Both the position numbers and the translations under genes were made by a program. A DNA stretch of 64,000 nt from the NCBI GenBank assembly GCA_022647725.1, contig JALCLG010000001.1, forward strand, positions 502,931 through 566,930, written 5' to 3'. This DNA comes from Bacilli bacterium. GTDB taxonomy: Bacteria > Bacillota_I > Bacilli_A > RFN20 > CAG-288. Of the stretch, positions 1 to 9,665 are shown piece by piece (position 1 is the stretch's first letter; each line of letters begins with the position of its first letter). Below the pieces are notes generated by a model. It was not told the origin of the DNA. It searched no databases and was given only the letters and a program-made list of their open reading frames with translations.

Positions 1-2
1 TT

Positions 3-3000
3 AATAATAAAGGTAAATCTTTGGTATTAAATGGTGCCTATCATCGTTATAAGAAAAATATAGAATCTTATCTTATTAAGAAAAGGTTGTTTGTCTCACG
101 TGACTTTTTGGAATCCATGGTAAGTAGCCTTCTTCAATATCAACACTCACTGATTCAAATCTCTCAGTCTCTTGGTACTTTGAAAACTGCTTTGGGATCG
201 CTGGCCTGTGAGGTGGATAATCGGGATGAGATTTCCTCTATTGTAAAAGCTTGTATTCCTTTTGATAGTCTAATTAAGTTTATGGCGGATTACAAAGACT
301 GTGAAACTCAATGGAGCAATTGTTTAAATGCTTTGGCTTGCTTTATGGATATTCCAAAAAATGGCTCAATAATTGATTATCAGAAAATTCAAAGCAACAT
401 TTCCTGGGGTCTTGCCATCCAAGAACTGCTTATCAATCATGCCATTTCCAAAGATACCATTCACGAAATCTATACCAATCCTATGTTGCCTTCCCTCCTT
501 GCCGAAAAAGAAATCAAGCTTAAAAGTACCTGGATGGACTATTTAAGTGCCACCCGATGGTATCAAAACAACTTTGACGATGCACAAGATACAGGATCAG
601 AAAATATCTTAGCATTCTTAGAAAAGGTGAGAAGTCTTCAAACCAATGAGAATGACTTTGGTCTTTGGGCTTCCTACCTCCAAGAGAAAGGGAGACTCAA
701 CATTCTAGGTCTAAAGAGCTACCTAGATCTCTTGGAAGATCCTGCCTCTAAAATTGAAAGTAAAGACATCAAGCGGATTTTTGAAAAGACTTTTTCCAAA
801 ATGTGGCTTGATGATAAAACATCAAGCAGTGAGTATCCTGCAATAAAACAATTCTCTGGGAGAAATCAAGATAGCTGTGTTTCTTACTTCTGCACATTGG
901 ATAAAGAGCAATTCAGTGCTGCTACTGAACAAATAGCCACTACTCAATTGACAAACCGCATTGATGAGGTAACCACCAATCGTTATAACTATGATGCGCA
1001 AAGACTGAAAAATGAGATGAAGAGTTTACGGCACGAAACGCAAAAGCTGAGACGGATAATAACCACACGTCAGCTTTTCCAACAGGATTTTGATGCTGTT
1101 ATCAATGTAACGCCTTGTCTCATGATGTCTCCTTTGGCTGTCAGCACCTTCATTACTCCAGGCACTCGCTTTGACTTAGTCATCTTTGATGAGGCCTCTC
1201 AGGTGCCTGCAGAAGAGGCAATAGGTGCTATTTACAGAGGAAAACAGTTGATTGTTGCAGGTGATGAAGAGCAGCTCCCTCCAACCAGTTTCTTCAACTC
1301 ACAAGTCAATATTGCCAGTGATGACCTCGCCTTTGAGGATGAAGGCAATGTTGCTGATTTTTCCTCGATTCTTAAATTGCTAAATGGCGGTCAGCTCAGC
1401 AAAAACAATATGATGCTTCAGTGGCATTATCGTTCTCGTGATGAATCCCTCATCGCTTTTTCCAATGCCAAGATTTATGGCAACCAATTGGTTACCTTCC
1501 CTTCGCCAATCAATGCTGTCAGTGAAGAACGCGGCGTAAAGCTTGATTTTGTCTCAAATGGTGTTTGGGAAAATCAAAGAATTGGTAATCCGATTGAAGC
1601 TAAAGAAGTAGCAAAGATGGTGATGGCTTTCTTTGAAAAATATGGTGACAAGGAAACCGGATTATTAAAATATTCTTTAGGTGTAGTGGCTTTTGGCATT
1701 ACTCAATCGGATGCCATTGAAGAAGCTCTGGATTTACTTATGGAAGATAAGCCTTCCTATGAGAAATGCCGTTCGCAGGATGTCCCTGAGCCCTTCTTTA
1801 TCAAGAACCTTGAAACCGTTCAGGGTGATCAAAGAGATTTCATCATTTTGGATGTTGGTTATGGACGCAATCCGGATGGAACCACATCCATGCGTTTTGG
1901 TCCTCTAAATCAACTGAATGGCTATAAGCGACTTAATGTTGCTATCACCCGTGCCAAATTCGGAATCACTCTCGTTTCTTCTATCCATGGTTCTGATCTT
2001 TCAATCGTTGAAAACACCGAACGGACCCGTGGCCTCCAGCTCCTACACGATTATCTTGTTTATGCAGAGCCTGAGAATGGGATGGCCTGGCTAAAGCAGC
2101 AAGAATCACAGGGTGCATCTATTAACTTTAACAATAAAGATGGTTTTTGTGATATTGTTTATAATTTCTTAATAAATAAAGGCTATAAGGTTGTAAGAAA
2201 CGTAGGTTGCTCATCCTATCGAATTGATTTTGGCATTGAGGATCCGAAAATCGGGGGTAACTTCTACCTTGGCATTGAATGTGATGGTAATACTTATCAT
2301 AGCGCCCACAATGCCCGTGAAAGAGATCGACTACGAAGTGAAGTGCTTCACCGGATGGGTTGGAACCTCTTCCGTCTTTGGTCCACAGAATGGGTTCGTA
2401 ATCCAAAGTTGGCACAGGATTCCTTGATCCAAGCCATTAATAATGCCTTTACAGAGTATACAGAAAAGCAGGCTGCTGCTCTTGCCGAAAAGGAAAAGCA
2501 AGATACCCTAATTAAGGAAAAGGCAAACGATAATCAGGAAGATCAGCAAATCAAGCCTGCCCCAGAAGAAGATTTGTTCCCTGAATTTACTGGTACTTCT
2601 GAGAAGGACGAAGATGAAAATGCTAACTCAGACAGTTCTGTCGATGAGGACTCTGATACCTCAAAGGTTTCCACGACTTCACAAGCCACAACCACGAATG
2701 GTGTTATTTTTACCAATGATAGTTTTCTCCCCTTGAATGCCAAAACAGAGCCAATGGAAAACAGTGCCGAGAAGGAAACGAACTCATCCGAACCAGAGAC
2801 AAAACAAGAGGACTTATCAGGATCCCCTATCCCTTGGGCGCCGCGAAAAGAATTCCCGGAGGGTGTAATTGATATCATCATTCAACTTTCAAAGCTGCCA
2901 ATCACCTTCTATTTTCAATATTCTGAGGTCGAAATGCCCCGCAAAAGTTTGCTAAAAATGTTAGGCAGCTATCATTTTGAAGACGAATATTACATTGTGG

Positions 3001-3377
3001 CCTGCAATTCTCTCTTTCACTATTTCAAAGACATTACGATTTCACGGTCCTATCGAATTAGTCTTGAGAAGAAATATCACAGTGAGATTGAGCCTCTAGA
3101 TAAGACCCGAGCGAAAGCCGCATTTGTATTGTATAAAGCCTATTCCATTCAAGCTGAAATTCGAAAATTTGAGATTGCTGAAAACGTTACTATCATCGAT
3201 AATCCCTCAGCATTTCTTGTTTCATTTGAAAAGATCAATCCCAAGACCGAGGCTGACTTGTCTAAGCTAAGCGGCATTAATAGCCATTTTAATCTTTGCC
3301 TAACAAAAATATCTTATCGGCTGAGCGAACTCGAAAAATACACCCTCCCGTATGGGAAGATTATTAATACACGATAA
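3..3377 (+). CDS. SF1 helicase with C-terminal endonuclease-like domain, 5' end outside window
   Basis: The reading frame is open from the first bases, so the N-terminus, including the Walker A motif, lies upstream. Counting from base 21, visible SF1 motifs are DEAS (motif II, about residue 390), GDEEQLPPTSFF (motif III, about 413), WHYRSRDES (about 468), TVQGDQRDFI (about 598) and NVAITRAKF (about 640). About residues 745-800 look like a PD-(D/E)XK fold: GIECDGNTYH, then RERDRLRSEVLHRMGW and RLWSTEW, as in helicases with an MTES_1575-type nuclease. An acidic Ser/Thr/Glu-rich linker (about 820-935) precedes a C-terminal domain resembling DUF3320. The family is common in defence islands, but no function is proven. 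The gene is AT-rich compared with the core genes, which suggests transfer. A second helicase-nuclease follows after 56 bases. Confidence 0.8.
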   Translation, partial: NNKGKSLVLNGAYHRYKKNIESYLIKKRLFVSRDFLESMVSSLLQYQHSLIQISQSLGTLKTALGSLACEVDNRDEISSIVKACIPFDSLIKFMADYKDCETQWSNCLNALACFMDIPKNGSIIDYQKIQSNISWGLAIQELLINHAISKDTIHEIYTNPMLPSLLAEKEIKLKSTWMDYLSATRWYQNNFDDAQDTGSENILAFLEKVRSLQTNENDFGLWASYLQEKGRLNILGLKSYLDLLEDPASKIESKDIKRIFEKTFSKMWLDDKTSSSEYPAIKQFSGRNQDSCVSYFCTLDKEQFSAATEQIATTQLTNRIDEVTTNRYNYDAQRLKNEMKSLRHETQKLRRIITTRQLFQQDFDAVINVTPCLMMSPLAVSTFITPGTRFDLVIFDEASQVPAEEAIGAIYRGKQLIVAGDEEQLPPTSFFNSQVNIASDDLAFEDEGNVADFSSILKLLNGGQLSKNNMMLQWHYRSRDESLIAFSNAKIYGNQLVTFPSPINAVSEERGVKLDFVSNGVWENQRIGNPIEAKEVAKMVMAFFEKYGDKETGLLKYSLGVVAFGITQSDAIEEALDLLMEDKPSYEKCRSQDVPEPFFIKNLETVQGDQRDFIILDVGYGRNPDGTTSMRFGPLNQLNGYKRLNVAITRAKFGITLVSSIHGSDLSIVENTERTRGLQLLHDYLVYAEPENGMAWLKQQESQGASINFNNKDGFCDIVYNFLINKGYKVVRNVGCSSYRIDFGIEDPKIGGNFYLGIECDGNTYHSAHNARERDRLRSEVLHRMGWNLFRLWSTEWVRNPKLAQDSLIQAINNAFTEYTEKQAAALAEKEKQDTLIKEKANDNQEDQQIKPAPEEDLFPEFTGTSEKDEDENANSDSSVDEDSDTSKVSTTSQATTTNGVIFTNDSFLPLNAKTEPMENSAEKETNSSEPETKQEDLSGSPIPWAPRKEFPEGVIDIIIQLSKLPITFYFQYSEVEMPRKSLLKMLGSYHFEDEYYIVACNSLFHYFKDITISRSYRISLEKKYHSEIEPLDKTRAKAAFVLYKAYSIQAEIRKFEIAENVTIIDNPSAFLVSFEKINPKTEADLSKLSGINSHFNLCLTKISYRLSELEKYTLPYGKIINTR

Positions 3378-3433
3378 GTAAGCTATTACATGTTGAATGT
3401 CAGTCTGGCGAAATTGGATAAAAAGGATTCTAA

Positions 3434-6192
3434 ATGTCCCAAAACAAAGAAACACTCCTCATCTTGACCTATGATAAGTTTAACCACGAAAAAGATGTAA
3501 CTTCCCGTGTTTCTTTTTATAAGAATTACGGCAATCGCTTTTTAGTCTATTTTTATGATTCTAGCCAAGCCTTTTATTATTCCTATGAAAATATTATCAT
3601 TGATGATTTTGCCGTTTTAGCCCAATGCTCTGGGATGGAATATAAAGGAGCACTTGTTAAAGGCGTTACCAAAGTTTATTACTTCCCAAATTCTAAGCAT
3701 TACAAGATTTATCAGGGCAGCCATTACTTTGTCGGCAGCAGCAGTGATTGCCGCCTAATTTTGAAGCAGGATGCCGATTATGTCGAAGGATATTTCAAAT
3801 ATTATTCTGAACTTTGCACTCATATTGACGAACTGGAATTTAACGGCGGTGATTTATTTTCGATGGCTCGGCAATGCAACAATGTCGGTGAAGTTGAAAA
3901 TGACAGCGTGTTATTCCATTTCTTTGCTAAGAACAACGAAAAACATGTAGACACCAAAACGGTGATTTTCCCCTTTGGATTCAATAATAGCCAATACCAT
4001 GCCGTTATCAACGGATTAACCTATGATGTCTCCGTCATCCAAGGACCGCCAGGAACGGGAAAGACTCAAACTATCCTCAATCTTATTGCCAATGGTATTT
4101 ATCGGAACCAAACCTTAGCTGTTTGTTCAAACAATAATGAAGCTTTAGCCAATATCCAGGAAAAACTGGATGGCTATGGTTATAGTGATTGCTATGCTTT
4201 TTTGGGCAACCAAACTAATGTTTCGGCCTTTTTTCTAAAAAGAGCCCAACATTTAAGACTGAATTTCAACCAACCACCTATCTACAAGAAGAATACCAAG
4301 AAGCATTAAACAAAAAGCTTCAATATTTCAAGGCAATGGTTGAAATCAAGAAAGTCGAAGAAAAAATCCATGCCATTGAGGACGAAAAAAAGCGGTTTAT
4401 AAAAGAAAATAATTTTGATGAAAAAGATTCATCGAACCAAAATCTTTTGAGAGGACGAAAGCGAAACGAAAATTCCAACGCCATTATGAAAGCCATCGTC
4501 TATCTCCAGGATCAGCACAGGGATAAGCTCTCCCTAATTTGTCGTTTCCATTGTTACTTCACTGAGAAGCTAACCACCAAGGCACTGAAAAAGAGCTTGA
4601 CCAATTTAATCGCCGCCTTGAACAATCAGTATTATTCAGCTTTATTGTCGGATTTAGAAAAAGTCCGATTAGGTTTTCAAAAGGATATTGATTCCTATGA
4701 TCCTGAAAAATTGGATAACATACTCCAATCCTATTCCCGAAGTCAACTCGATCAGGCCTTAGTTGAAAGACGAAAAGGTGTATCGGATGGATCGGATTTT
4801 GCTCAAGATTCATATCAATTGCTTTTCGATGAGTTTGTTCAGTGCTATCCTGTCATCCTTTCATCCACCTACAGTTTGCTTAAAACTACGGGCGATGGTT
4901 TTAAATATGATGTTCTCATTATCGATGAGGCCTCTCAGGTTAGCATGGCAAGTGCCATCATTGCAATGAGTATTGCCAAACGCATTGTCGTCGTTGGGGA
5001 TCTTAAACAACTTCCGGAAATTGATAACGAAGAGCTTCGTCCTATTGATAATACTCTCATTGAAAAATACAGGGTCCCACCGTGTTTTCAATACTCCGAT
5101 AATAACATTCTCAAAGCAGTGGCCTCTTGCTACAAGGAGGAGCTGCCTTTCACCATCTTAACAGAACATTATCGGTGCCAAAGAGATATCATTTCTTTTT
5201 CTAACCGACGTTTCTACAACAATGAGCTCATTTGCCTTACCAAACCTGATGGAATCTCTAATCACATTGAGATAATCAAAACCGTTCCTGGCAACCATGC
5301 TCGGAAGAATCCTAAAGGAACAGGCCTTTACAATCTTCGAGAAATTGATGAGATTGTTTCTTATATAACTACTGATAAGACTAAAAATATTGGTGTTATA
5401 ACTCCTTATCGTTGCCAAGCGGAACTGCTACAGGAAAAACTCGACGATCGCGCCGAAGTAGATACCATCCATAAGTTTCAAGGAAGAGAATGCGATGAGA
5501 TTATTTTCTCAACAGTATCAAACAGTTCAGATGACTATTATCATAACCAAGAACTTCGGGAAAATTTTGTTAATAACAAAGAACTTTTGAATGTGGCGAT
5601 GACTCGTGCAAAGCACAAATTTGTCCTAATTACTTCCGATAAGATTTTTAACGATTCTAAAGGTCCCTTAGGAGATCTCGTAAAATATATACGCTATGAA
5701 ACAGAAAGCAATGTCGAAGAGGGCAGCGTAAAATCTGTTTTTGATATCCTCTATGAAGATTATGCAGAAGTACGTAACCAATATCTATTGAAGAAGCATC
5801 CGAACGAAGTAATTACAGAAGTCATTTTTTCGGATGTTTTGAAACGTATTCTAAAAAACGCAAAATATCAATCGTTAACCTTTGTTCAGCATTTGCCTTT
5901 AAAGGAAGCCATCAAAATCAAAGAAGAATACTTTACGCCTGAGGAGCTAAAGTATCTTCGCCATCCTTGGACTCATCTCGATTTTGCAATCCTCAATCGG
6001 TTTAATAATAAGCCCGTTCTTTTTATCGAAATCGATGGCGTGAGTTATCACGAGCAACAGAAAAAACAGCATCTCCATGATGACATAAAAGACAAAGCGC
6101 TTGAGTTCTCTGGTGTTAAGCATCTCCGATTAAGGACAAACGAGAGCCAAGAAGAAGCGAAAATCGAAGCGGCTCTATGCTCTTTATTGTAG
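3434..6192 (+). CDS. SF1 helicase with C-terminal nuclease-like domain, one frameshift
   Basis: Two consecutive frames (3434-4309 and about 4235-6192) together form one SF1 helicase. The Walker A motif GPPGTGKTQT is near residue 203. After the frame change come LIIDEASQVS (motif II), GDLKQLPE (III), EHYRCQRDI (IV), IHKFQGRECDE (V) and NVAMTRAKHK (VI). The C-terminus holds HLDFAI, then FIEIDGVSYH and KHLRLRT, which resembles a DUF2726-type nuclease. The break is at the six-T run 4229-4234. Adding one T gives the continuous reading AFFSKKSPTFK, so a missing base or transcriptional slippage are both possible. The gene lies 56 bases after the first helicase on the same strand and probably shares its transcript. 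The two proteins are only distantly similar. A defence role is an inference from family and neighbourhood. Confidence 0.78.
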
Positions 6193-6225
6193 GAAACTAA
6201 GTTTGAGGTTCAATGCCCTGAATTC

Positions 6226-6300
6226 TCATAGTATCGGGAATCCTTTGCCAATCTTTTCACATAGCCATTTTTGAAAGTCAATATGTTGTTCCTTCGTCAT
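6226..6300 (-). CDS. very small ORF (24 aa)
   Basis: This ATG-started 24-codon frame begins one base after the stop of the 39-aa frame at 6302-6421. A GGAG sequence lies just before the ATG. The product starts MTKEQHIDFQKW and ends GFPIL. I recognise no family. Its place at the end of the XRE regulator transcript and its coupled start suggest translation, but it could also be the remnant of a longer gene. Confidence 0.3.
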   Translation of the reverse strand: MTKEQHIDFQKWLCEKIGKGFPIL

Positions 6301-6301
6301 C

Positions 6302-6421
6302 TTACTCCAGTACTATGGTCCCGCAGGTATCCCGCCATGCTAAACGGACAGCATCCATCTCGGTCGGATGGCTGGTATGGAACATCATCTCATTCTGAAA
6401 AGCTTCAATATCGGGATTCAT
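6302..6421 (-). CDS. small ORF (39 aa) coupled to the XRE regulator
   Basis: A strong AGGAGG site seven bases before the ATG overlaps the stop codon of the upstream regulator gene (6433), so translation is probably coupled. The product starts MNPDIEAFQNEMMFH and contains EMDAVRLAWRDTCG. There is no membrane segment and no family I recognise. It may be a small partner of the regulator or a truncated gene. Confidence 0.45.
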   Translation of the reverse strand: MNPDIEAFQNEMMFHTSHPTEMDAVRLAWRDTCGTIVLE

Positions 6422-6432
6422 AAGGTATCCTC

Positions 6433-8139
6433 CTATTCGATAAAGACAAAGTATTCCTGGATAATGACCCAAGGTTCATTGATGACATGGGATACCTGAA
6501 CGAAGTTATACGTTCCCGACACCGTCGGGACCGTATTCTTCTCTGAGGTAGTCTTGTCATAAAGACAGGTGTAGTCAATGGCATAGAGGTCATTGTTGAA
6601 AGTATACGTTGAGAAATAGCAGATCTTTGAGACCGAAGAAAGATCCGTAATCCACGAAGAATCACTTGAAATATAGGTGACAAAATTTGTCACTTCATTT
6701 TCATCCGTGAACTTCACTGCAGCTTTCCGGATGGAAAGCTTGTTCTCCTTAGAAGTCGTATCGCCAGAGGTCAGTACCTTTCCCTGGGTAGGAAGAGAAA
6801 GCTTAGCCTCCTCACTTAAGGAAGTCACATAGGAGTAATCCGTGGAATAGACGCTCTGGCTAAGAACCGGGAAAAGGGAGAGCAGTCCGGATAAGAAGAG
6901 GGTAATCCCGCCGATGACGACATTCTTGACGTATTTGTCCTGTGGCTCCTTATGATGAGCCACTAACCCAAAGATCAGGCATCCTAAGCCTAAAGCAGCC
7001 GCAAATCCCATATATCCCATCAAGGATCCCGGCAGATAAGTCGGATCATTGGAGAGATTGCTGACCAAGAGTATAAGGAACAGGAAGATCGGGAGTAGCA
7101 GCGTCAGGATGGCAACGATGTTCAGCCAAGGCTGACATTTTCTGTCTCCGGTTCCGGAGAGGGCATCCCGCTTCTCATAGGAGGTCTTCAAGACGGCCTC
7201 ATTCTGCTGACTGGCCGGCTCACTGATGGTTGCCTGAGAGGCAACCATCTCTTTAGGTAAGGGTGCTTTGGCTAACAGTCTTTGGGCAATCGGAGCACTG
7301 ATCAGATCTTCCATATCCTGCTGCTGTTGCTGGGTAACAGGGTTTCCCTCCAAGGCAGCAAAGAAGCCGTCATAGGCCGAGCAGGCATGGCGTTCGACCT
7401 CATTGCCGTTCCGGTAATGAAGGGCATACCCCAGATAGCAGGCTTTGGCTTCCGCATAATGCCCTTCATCCAGTAAGAGCAGTGTTCTTGCCTCAAAGGC
7501 CTGATCCAAGGCAAAAACATTCGTCACCTTCGCTAACATCTCCCGGGCCTTGATAAGCTCATCCATCTCCACAAGACAGATAGCCTGGTCAGCGACATAG
7601 AGCTGTCTGTTCCGTTTCGGGCAGACCTTCTGCATTCGCTGGTCCAGCGAATAAAGAGACTGCCAGTCCCGGGCTAAGAGATACTTCTCAGACTGAAAGG
7701 CATAGGCAAGACTGAGGATGGCAACATAGAGAATAGCCCCGACAAGCAGTCCATCGATGACGGCAAAGACAGCAATCACCGCTGGACGGGAGATAGTCCC
7801 ATTGGCAGGGATCATGAAGTAGATAAAGAGGAAGATGCCGATAAGCACCAAGACAGCGATCAAAGCCGTCAGGATCAGCTTTCTCTCCAGCTGATGAATC
7901 AAGGTTACCTGATAGTCGGTAAGACCGGGTTTCTTAGGCGAGGTCTCCTCCATCAGGAAGTAGTCCGTTGAGACATGGAAGATAGCAGCCATCTTGGCAA
8001 GACTCTCGACATCAGGCTGATTGACATCGCTCTCCCAGCGGCTCAATGTCTGACGGGAGACATAGAGCTGGCTGGCCAGCTCTTCCTGAGTCAGATGGGC
8101 TTTCTTCCGTTGTTCGACGATTTTCTTTCCAAGTTCCAT
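6433..8139 (-). CDS. XRE-type regulator with several membrane segments
   Basis: Residues 1-65 form a helix-turn-helix of the XRE/Cro type (MELGKKIVEQRKKAHLTQEE, then VSRQTLSRWESDVNQPD). Two hydrophobic segments follow (about 85-110 and 115-145), then a soluble alpha-helical part of about 120 residues rich in YAEAK and ACYLGYAL-like helices, three more membrane segments (about 345-430), and a tail of about 100 residues probably outside the cell. The protein may be a membrane-bound one-component sensor; the ligand is unknown. I chose the ATG at 8139 because AAAGAAG lies before it; a GTG at 8157 is in frame but very close to the predicted transcription start. A good promoter lies at 8166-8195, and two small ORFs follow downstream. 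Confidence 0.8.
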   Translation of the reverse strand: MELGKKIVEQRKKAHLTQEELASQLYVSRQTLSRWESDVNQPDVESLAKMAAIFHVSTDYFLMEETSPKKPGLTDYQVTLIHQLERKLILTALIAVLVLIGIFLFIYFMIPANGTISRPAVIAVFAVIDGLLVGAILYVAILSLAYAFQSEKYLLARDWQSLYSLDQRMQKVCPKRNRQLYVADQAICLVEMDELIKAREMLAKVTNVFALDQAFEARTLLLLDEGHYAEAKACYLGYALHYRNGNEVERHACSAYDGFFAALEGNPVTQQQQQDMEDLISAPIAQRLLAKAPLPKEMVASQATISEPASQQNEAVLKTSYEKRDALSGTGDRKCQPWLNIVAILTLLLPIFLFLILLVSNLSNDPTYLPGSLMGYMGFAAALGLGCLIFGLVAHHKEPQDKYVKNVVIGGITLFLSGLLSLFPVLSQSVYSTDYSYVTSLSEEAKLSLPTQGKVLTSGDTTSKENKLSIRKAAVKFTDENEVTNFVTYISSDSSWITDLSSVSKICYFSTYTFNNDLYAIDYTCLYDKTTSEKNTVPTVSGTYNFVQVSHVINEPWVIIQEYFVFIE

Positions 8140-8165
8140 GGCGGTATCTTCTTTCACTAGTCTCT

Positions 8166-8195
8166 ATTATCCCTGCCGGGCGCCTTGTGGGTCAA
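8166..8195 (-). promoter_or_regulatory. sigma-A-type promoter of the XRE membrane regulator
   Basis: On the minus strand TTGACC (8190-8195) is followed after 18 bases by GATAAT (8166-8171). Transcription would start a few bases before the regulator gene, giving a short leader. Confidence 0.6.
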
Positions 8196-8226
8196 GCACG
8201 GCTTAAAAAAGGCACGTAACAAAAAT

Positions 8227-8255
8227 GTGACATCGCCTCAGAAAGGCGATGTCAC
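8227..8255 (-). terminator. perfect 12-bp hairpin, terminator of the AAA operon
   Basis: GTGACATCGCCT (8227-8238) and AGGCGATGTCAC (8244-8255) form a perfect stem with a 5-base loop. On the minus strand the stem is followed by ATTTTTG, so it probably ends the transcript of the AAA gene that stops at 8314. The outer arms GTGAC/GTCAC match the arms of the palindromes at 10.2-10.4 kb. Confidence 0.6.
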
Positions 8256-8313
8256 AAGGGATTCTTCGGTGTCGTGAAAGCCAATCTCATAGAAAAGAAG
8301 AATGGAGAAATAC

Positions 8314-9320
8314 CTACTTCAGACTCGAGGTTATCTCGTGAATCATGGATTCACTGACTTCCTCATCGGTGATCTTGTTCCGGGCTAAGGCTAAATCCAG
8401 AATCTCCAGAGCAGCATCCGGATTGGTCCGGTTCAAGGTCAAGGAATCCTGGTAGATGCAGGCTAACAGAGGACGGCTTACCCGACCGGCACCGAAGTTC
8501 TCCAAAATCCGCAGGATATCATAGGTTCCTAAAGGATTCAGATGAATCCGGGAAAGCCGTCGAGCCAAGGCAGCATCGCGAGCGATTGTCATCTCATACT
8601 CCTTATCGGTGGTAGCCCCGATAATGGAGAAAACACCGCTGGTGACAAAAGGCTTCATCATATTGCTTAAGTCCAGAGTACCTCCCTCGACCGCACCCGC
8701 TCTGTAGATCTCATGGATCTCATCGATGAAGAGGACAATCTGCTTGCGGCCTTTCTCCTAGCATTGATAGCACTGATGGCTTTGAAGAAGTCCGTGATCT
8801 TCTTTTCAAACTCACCCCGCAAGGTAGTTCCGCCGACACTGGCTCCGACACTGAAGCTTAAAAAGAGCTTTGACGGATCCAACATCGCTGCGGATTCGAC
8901 CAGAGCTGTCTTACCGCAGCCGGCAGGACCGGTGAGAACAACGTTCCTCATCCGTTCCTTAGCTAAGACTTCTCTTAAAAGGAGCAATTCTTTTTCCCGT
9001 CCAAGGATTGGCTGTCTTGGCGCGGACATCTTCGCAACAAAAGGAAAGGCAGTCAGCAAGGAATCCACCGCCACAGTGAAATCGTGCTGCTCAAGACACG
9101 TACCCTCGTCATATCCTGTCACCTTGCAATTCACATGGAACTTCTTGGGCGGATCCTCCAAGAACTGATGGATGATCTTGTCAGTGGGCCAGCTTCTGAT
9201 CTCATCCGGCGGGATCCGCTTCCGATGGGTTCTTCCATACAATGCCTCCCAGGCATCGTCGGGATCATCCTTCATCACCAGGGGATTTTTCGTCTCCTTC
9301 CGTATTGCTTCATTCGTCAT
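8314..9320 (-). CDS. ClpA/ClpB-like AAA+ ATPase, single module, one frameshift
   Basis: The N-terminal part has a soluble region of about 100 residues, then ILGREKELLLLREVL, Walker A GPAGCGKTALVE and TTLRGEFEKKI, which is typical of the first AAA+ module of ClpA/ClpB. The frame breaks near 8755. In the next frame the sequence goes on as VLFIDEIHEIYRAGAVEGG (Walker B), then FSIIGATTDKEYE (sensor 1), LARRLSRIHLNP (arginine finger region) and a lid, ending at 8314. One missing base around 8750-8760 explains the break. At about 335 residues it has only one AAA module and no Clp N-domain or second ring. The ATG at 9320 has AAAGGGGG upstream and overlaps the 51-aa ORF by 11 bases, so it is translationally coupled. 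The role is unknown; a remodelling ATPase of the local gene set is likely. Confidence 0.72.
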
Positions 9321-9465
9321 AGGGTTTACCCCCTTTCTGATGGCCGGCCCGGAGGGCCTGGCCATCGCGGATAGACTGCCGTCTCAGTCGTCTCGGATAC
9401 AATCCGGACTCTCGGAGCAGACGTTTCGTCTTCTTCCAGAGTCCGGAATAACCGTCTGGCTGCAT
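9310..9465 (-). CDS. small basic protein (51 aa) coupled to the AAA ATPase
   Basis: The ATG at 9465 lies two bases after the ribbon-helix-helix gene stop and has GAGGAAG upstream. The stop overlaps the start of the AAA gene within ATGACGAATGA. The product is rich in Arg and Lys (for example WKKTKRLLRESG and YPRRLRRQS). No family is recognised. The double overlap with its neighbours argues that it is translated, although it could act mainly as a coupling leader. Confidence 0.45.
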   Translation of the reverse strand: MQPDGYSGLWKKTKRLLRESGLYPRRLRRQSIRDGQALRAGHQKGGKPYDE

Positions 9466-9467
9466 CG

Positions 9468-9665
9468 CTATTCTTCCTCAGCGTCCCGCTCTTGTTTCAT
9501 CCAGGCACGGACGGCTATCCGGATTATCTCCGTCTTGTTAGGCTGATTCGCTAAGTAGTCCAGGATATCCTTATCCTTGACCTTGTTGAACTGAATCTGC
9601 AGGGTCTTCAGATTCTCCTTCCGGTAGCGGAGCGAATGGAGATAACTCAAAGAATGCTTATCCAT
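9468..9665 (-). CDS. small ribbon-helix-helix-like DNA-binding protein
   Basis: This 65-residue protein has the layout of a ribbon-helix-helix dimer. A short strand LQIQFNKVKDK is followed by a helix (DILDYLANQP) and a second helix (KTEIIRIAVRAWMK), after a basic N-terminus. Such proteins commonly repress their own operon or bind repeated sites. The start overlaps the upstream stop (TGATGG), and a 51-aa ORF follows after two bases. The regular palindromes at 10210-10369, upstream of this operon, are a plausible binding target, but this is inference. Confidence 0.6.
   Translation of the reverse strand: MDKHSLSYLHSLRYRKENLKTLQIQFNKVKDKDILDYLANQPNKTEIIRIAVRAWMKQERDAEEE

Noticed and set aside
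4225-4260. Programmed -1 frameshift in the second helicase
   Set aside because: The six-T run is not preceded by the X XXY YYZ arrangement in the right phase, no downstream stem was evident, and many similar breaks occur in unrelated genes.
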